Assembly (NCBI GenBank): GCA_040757115.1
Contig: JBFLYA010000168.1
Location: 1 to 8,212 of the forward strand
Reading direction: 5' to 3'
DNA length: 8,212 nt
From: a bacterium
GTDB lineage: Bacteria > UBA9089 > CG2-30-40-21 > SBAY01
Made by a program: the position numbers and the translations under genes. Each line of letters begins with the position of its first letter. Position 1 is the first letter of the stretch. The notes under the pieces are model-generated. The model was not told the origin of the DNA, searched no databases, and saw nothing but the letters and a program-made list of their open reading frames with translations. Of the stretch, positions 6,227 through 8,212 are shown piece by piece.

Positions 6227-6359
6227 GTCTAACGATAAAGTTCAGGTGCGGCGGGGAGAATTACCACAAAAGTTTGATAGCAAGATAAAACTTTGAGAGA
6301 CTACAAAACTCTGACCACGGCACAGTCCCCAGGCGGTCAACTGCAACGCAGGGTTAGAC
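6227..6359 (-). repeat. attC: attC site, long family, copy 3 (altered stem)
   Basis: On the minus strand it runs from GTCTAAC (6359-6353) to CGTTAGAC (6234-6227), both good cores. It matches copy 2 except for a change in one arm: TCCCCAGGCGGTC replaces TCCCCCGCCGTC (about 6326-6338), which weakens pairing with CAGGTGCGGCGGGGA. It closes the toxin-antitoxin cassette. Confidence 0.82.
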
Positions 6360-6451
6360 AAAAGCTTTGATTCGCTGTCTTTTCCTTTTCCTCTGCCTCA
6401 CCGAATTATTGTGCATTCCACATTCACGGTTGACCCTAATATCTCCCTTAC
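6360..6451. repeat. Duplicated cassette tail, copy B
   Basis: This is the untranslated 3' tail between the PIN gene stop (6485) and attC copy 3. It is nearly identical to 5958-6050, with a few substitutions and one-base indels. Its presence after a complete gene suggests this is the parental copy. Confidence 0.75.
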
Positions 6452-6484
6452 TGGTTAGAAAGTTCCCAAAATTTGTCCATATTC

Positions 6485-6892
6485 TTATCGTAACCAAAAG
6501 AATTTAACCAATTTCGCATTATCTATAGGATCGAATTCTTTATGATCAGTTGTCACAACCTTACCCTTTAAAGTTTCTGCAAGTCCAATAACGAATGCAT
6601 CTGCTAACGAAATTTGGTAAGATGCTTTATATTTTCCGACTATCTTTAGAAATTCAATAGACATATCTTCTATGTATCGGATAGGAAGTTGCTCCAAGTC
6701 ATTAAGCACTTTTTCTGCTCGTTTTATACCGTCCGCCTTGTAATATCCATAATAAACCTCACAGAGATTAATATGATGAAGATAGACATTATTATCTTTA
6801 TTTTCTAAGAGGTCTTTTACCTTTTCTCCGCCTTCTTCCGCATTGAGAAAGGCAATGACTGCACAGGCATCCAGAATAAAGGAATTCTTCAT
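6485..6892 (-). CDS. PIN-domain toxin, VapC-like ribonuclease
   Basis: This 135-residue protein is a typical single PIN domain, expected to be a metal-dependent RNase that blocks translation when freed from its antitoxin. The acidic residues that bind metal are in place: D8 in FILDAC, E45 in NLCEVYYG, D98 in SLADAFVIG and D116 in VTTDHKEFD. Its ATG shares one base with the antitoxin stop (TAATG), so the two are translationally coupled, the usual toxin-antitoxin layout with antitoxin first. The pair forms a single cassette ending at attC copy 3; such pairs are frequent stabilising cargo in large integrons. The RNA target cannot be told from the sequence. Confidence 0.88.
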   Translation of the reverse strand: MKNSFILDACAVIAFLNAEEGGEKVKDLLENKDNNVYLHHINLCEVYYGYYKADGIKRAEKVLNDLEQLPIRYIEDMSIEFLKIVGKYKASYQISLADAFVIGLAETLKGKVVTTDHKEFDPIDNAKLVKFFWLR

Positions 6893-7122
6893 TATCTATA
6901 CTCCAATTTTTTCTCTTTCGCCTTTATCTTTGTAAAAAGGTCTGTTGTAAGGCTCGATCCCTTTGTTGAACCAAAGACCTTTTCAACAGCACTTTCCCTG
7001 CCGATTTTTATTGTCAGCATTTTGGTTCGTAAAAATTCGGTAAAGTCATAGACTTCCTTCTTTTTATCGTCCGGTAGAATATCAAAAATTCGTATGAAAT
7101 CTTTTGTCAATATTGTTTCCAT
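6892..7122 (-). CDS. Antitoxin partner of the PIN toxin
   Basis: A small charged protein of 76 residues encoded directly ahead of the PIN toxin and overlapping it by one base. The N-terminal half (FIRIFDILPDDKKKEVYDFTEFLRTK) is helical and resembles the DUF2281-like or VapB-type antitoxins with the 'LP...K.EV.DF.EFL' pattern. The C-terminal half, basic and probably disordered until bound, would wrap the toxin. I choose the start at 7122 because a strong AGGAG stands seven bases upstream. A longer in-frame version starting at 7176 also has a good ribosome site, but its extra 18 residues look like the beginning of a PIN gene. Assignment rests mainly on gene order and size. Confidence 0.75.
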   Translation of the reverse strand: METILTKDFIRIFDILPDDKKKEVYDFTEFLRTKMLTIKIGRESAVEKVFGSTKGSSLTTDLFTKIKAKEKKLEYR

Positions 7123-7176
7123 TGCTTTCTCCTTTCTAAAAACCGAAGTTTCTAGATAAATACTATTTTTCTTCAT
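7123..7176 (-). pseudogene. Remnant of a PIN-gene start, in frame with the antitoxin
   Basis: The ATG at 7176, preceded by AGAGAGG at five bases, encodes MKKNSIYLETSVFRKEKA before reaching the antitoxin ATG. MKKNSIYLETSVF is the usual N-terminus of many PIN-domain toxins, whose first acidic residue lies in this I-Y-L-(D/E)-T-S motif. The rest of that gene is missing. Either it is a deletion scar, or the extended antitoxin is a real product. Only 13-14 residues carry the resemblance. Confidence 0.45.
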
Positions 7177-7208
7177 CTGATCCTCTCTTTATGCTCTTTA
7201 TCTCTTTA

Positions 7209-7226
7209 ATAGTTAGGATACTATAT
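7209..7226 (-). promoter_or_regulatory. Possible promoter/operator of the toxin-antitoxin cassette
   Basis: On the minus strand TATAGT (7225-7220) could be a -10 box; no convincing -35 lies at standard spacing. It overlaps an inverted repeat ATAGT-N6-ACTAT (7209-7224), as would suit autorepression by the toxin-antitoxin complex. Toxin-antitoxin cassettes usually carry their own promoter. Weak evidence. Confidence 0.25.
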
Positions 7227-7279
7227 TGTCTTTCTCTTCTCAAGCATCATTTTCTATGACAAGGAAGTTTTGTTTGGAT

Positions 7280-7351
7280 GTCTAACGACTAAGCTCACCG
7301 GCGGCAATGGAGCGCAGCGGAATTGCCGTCCGGTGCAGCGCCTTGTTAGCC
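7280..7351 (-). repeat. attC: attC site, short classical type
   Basis: On the minus strand it runs from GGCTAAC (7351-7345) through AAGGCGCTGCACCGG to CGTTAGAC (7287-7280). The arms CACCGGCGGCAAT (7296-7308) and ATTGCCGTCCGGTG (7322-7335) pair perfectly except for one unpaired base, the hallmark extrahelical base of attC. The TAA stop of the glycosylase gene lies inside the first core. At 72 bp it has the size and look of attC sites from proteobacterial integrons and is unlike the long family here. Confidence 0.92.
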
Positions 7352-8107
7352 ATTCTCATTCTGTTTCGCAGTTGGGCAAAGGTCTTTCATGTAGCAGTCG
7401 CCACATACTGGGCCGTCTGACTTACACCAGTTTCTGCCTATCTCCCAGCATGGCAAGTCCATCATTCCTGGGAACTCTGGATAAAGTGCCCGTGCCCTGT
7501 CTATCACTTGTTCAACGGTAACGTCGGCGGAACATAGACCAAGTCGGGAGAAGACTCGACATACATGTACATCCGCTGAGATGTCAATTGAGGAGTAGTC
7601 CGAAAAGGGAATCTTGAAATCGCGTGCGAGAATATTGGCGGCCATGCTACCGATTTTGGGACCAACCCCTTCGAATTCCCGGAAACGATATACAACCTCC
7701 GCACTGGAAGGCTTGCCTTTCCAGATAATGGCAGCATCACCCTCATAGTCGTTCTTGATTCGCTGCACCGCTGAATAGAAGTGATCGGTCATCGTGTCAA
7801 CGAACCGATGGAGAGGTTCCGGTTCCCTCATGAGACGTTTCACATCTTGCCGCGATAGTTCACTCATCCTTTGCACCGAAAACCCGCCGATCTTCTGCGA
7901 AATGCGATATGGAATCAGCCATGCTCTCTCCGCTCTGACTTGACGATCCATGAGGCATGCTAGGACGAAAGCATGCGGATGATTGTCCAGGTCATTCAGC
8001 AAGGCATCGGCCTGTGGTTCCTTGGTGAAGGTAATCAGCTGCTTCGGCGCGCGGAACAATATTTGCCCGTGTTCAACCAGTCTGTCGCGTATTGATTTCT
8101 CGCTCAT
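7346..8107 (-). CDS. Endonuclease III-like HhH-GPD DNA glycosylase with 4Fe-4S loop
   Basis: This 253-residue protein belongs to the base-excision-repair superfamily that removes damaged or mismatched bases. The helix-hairpin-helix FEGVGPKIGSMAANIL (145-160) contains K151 at the place of the lyase lysine of endonuclease III. DVHVCRVFSRLGL (179-191) carries D179 at the place of the catalytic aspartate. Four cysteines, C228-x6-C235-x2-C238-x5-C244, match the iron-sulfur loop spacing of endonuclease III exactly. The first 130 residues are longer than usual and divergent, so substrate is unknown. The start at 8107 has AGGAG five bases upstream, formed by the end of the attC core. The stop lies within the downstream attC, so the gene fills its cassette completely. 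Its base composition is more GC-rich than the neighbouring toxin-antitoxin cassette, which fits separate origins. Confidence 0.87.
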   Translation of the reverse strand: MSEKSIRDRLVEHGQILFRAPKQLITFTKEPQADALLNDLDNHPHAFVLACLMDRQVRAERAWLIPYRISQKIGGFSVQRMSELSRQDVKRLMREPEPLHRFVDTMTDHFYSAVQRIKNDYEGDAAIIWKGKPSSAEVVYRFREFEGVGPKIGSMAANILARDFKIPFSDYSSIDISADVHVCRVFSRLGLCSADVTVEQVIDRARALYPEFPGMMDLPCWEIGRNWCKSDGPVCGDCYMKDLCPTAKQNENG

Positions 8108-8112
8108 TTGTA

Positions 8113-8117
8113 CTCCT
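8113..8117 (-). promoter_or_regulatory. Shine-Dalgarno formed at the attC junction
   Basis: GTTAGGAGTACAAATG places AGGAG five bases from the glycosylase ATG. The TTAGG part belongs to the attC core at the upstream cassette boundary, so the ribosome site straddles the recombination joint. Confidence 0.6.
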
Positions 8118-8212
8118 AACGATAAAGTTCAGGTGCGGCGGGGAGAATTACCACAAAAGTTTGATAGCAAGATAAAACTTTGAGAGACCACAAAACTCTG
8201 ACCACGGCACAG
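8114..8212 (-). repeat. attC: attC site, long family, copy 4 (cut by window edge)
   Basis: It matches the other long copies from the core CCTAACGATAAAGTTCAGG through ACCACGGCACAG at the last base. The remaining 33 or so bases, including the other core, lie beyond the window. It belongs to the preceding cassette, whose gene is not visible. Confidence 0.8.

Larger units (their letters stand above)
1985..8212 (-). mobile_element. Integron gene-cassette array (partial, no integrase in window)
   Basis: Six attC-like sites in the same orientation separate minus-strand genes. The order from the right is: attC (cut by the edge), DNA glycosylase, attC, toxin-antitoxin, attC, a segment without a gene, attC, unknown protein, attC, methyltransferase plus endonuclease, attC. 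All genes between the sites lie on the strand expected from the site orientation, with little spacing before each site. Integrase and attI, if intact, should be beyond 8212. The left boundary is set at the last recognisable attC; the rhomboid gene beyond it has none. Confidence 0.82.

Noticed and set aside
7346-8107. Glycosylase as the T/G mismatch partner of the methyltransferase
   Set aside because: Such partners accompany cytosine-C5 methyltransferases. The enzyme here has NPPY and belongs to an adenine-N6 family, and the two genes lie in separate cassettes.
1985-8212. The four long repeats as a CRISPR array
   Set aside because: They are about 131 bp, unevenly spaced by hundreds to thousands of bases with genes between, and have attC cores. 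There are no short regular spacers and no cas genes.

Overview
The window looks like part of an integron gene-cassette array read entirely on the minus strand, from the right edge (8212) towards the left. No integrase or attI site is present, so the platform would lie beyond the right edge. The main evidence is six attC-like recombination sites. Four are near-identical, about 131-133 bp (1985-2115, 5826-5957, 6227-6359, and 8114-8212, which is cut by the window edge). Two are shorter and unrelated in sequence (4779-4845, 7280-7351). Each is an imperfect palindrome bounded by TAAC / GTTA core motifs, and each lies just downstream of a minus-strand gene or gene pair, as expected for cassettes. 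The exception is the site at 5826-5957, whose cassette has no gene.

Cassettes in array order are: (1) an endonuclease III-like HhH-GPD DNA glycosylase with a 4Fe-4S loop (7346-8107), whose stop codon lies inside its attC; (2) a toxin-antitoxin pair, a small antitoxin and a VapC-like PIN RNase (6485-7122), preceded by a short remnant that looks like the start of another PIN gene; (3) a cassette with no gene (about 5958-6226), holding a duplicated cassette tail and a palindromic repeat; (4) an unrecognised 318-residue protein with one possible membrane segment (4849-5805); (5) a PstI/BsuBI-type restriction-modification pair in which the methyltransferase and endonuclease genes overlap (2166-4743). 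Past the last attC lies a rhomboid-family membrane protease (972-1775), which has no attC of its own and is probably outside the array.

The leftmost 970 bases have no convincing gene. They are filled with short palindromic, MITE-like elements, some nested inside one another: a 184-bp element with TA flanks, a CCACAGAG-ended element interrupted by other palindromes, and a GTAGT...ACTAC hairpin. Such debris is common in uncultured, repeat-rich environmental bacteria. With the lineage-like attC family it suggests a chromosomal integron in an uncultured bacterium. The phylum cannot be fixed from this window.

The cargo is stress- and defence-flavoured: restriction-modification, toxin-antitoxin, DNA repair and one unknown. 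Cassettes share no obvious function beyond that, and the long attC copies have probably acted as homologous or site-specific recombination partners. In two cassettes the attC end supplies the Shine-Dalgarno-like TTAGG just upstream of the first ATG, so the recombination junction seems to help translate the next gene.
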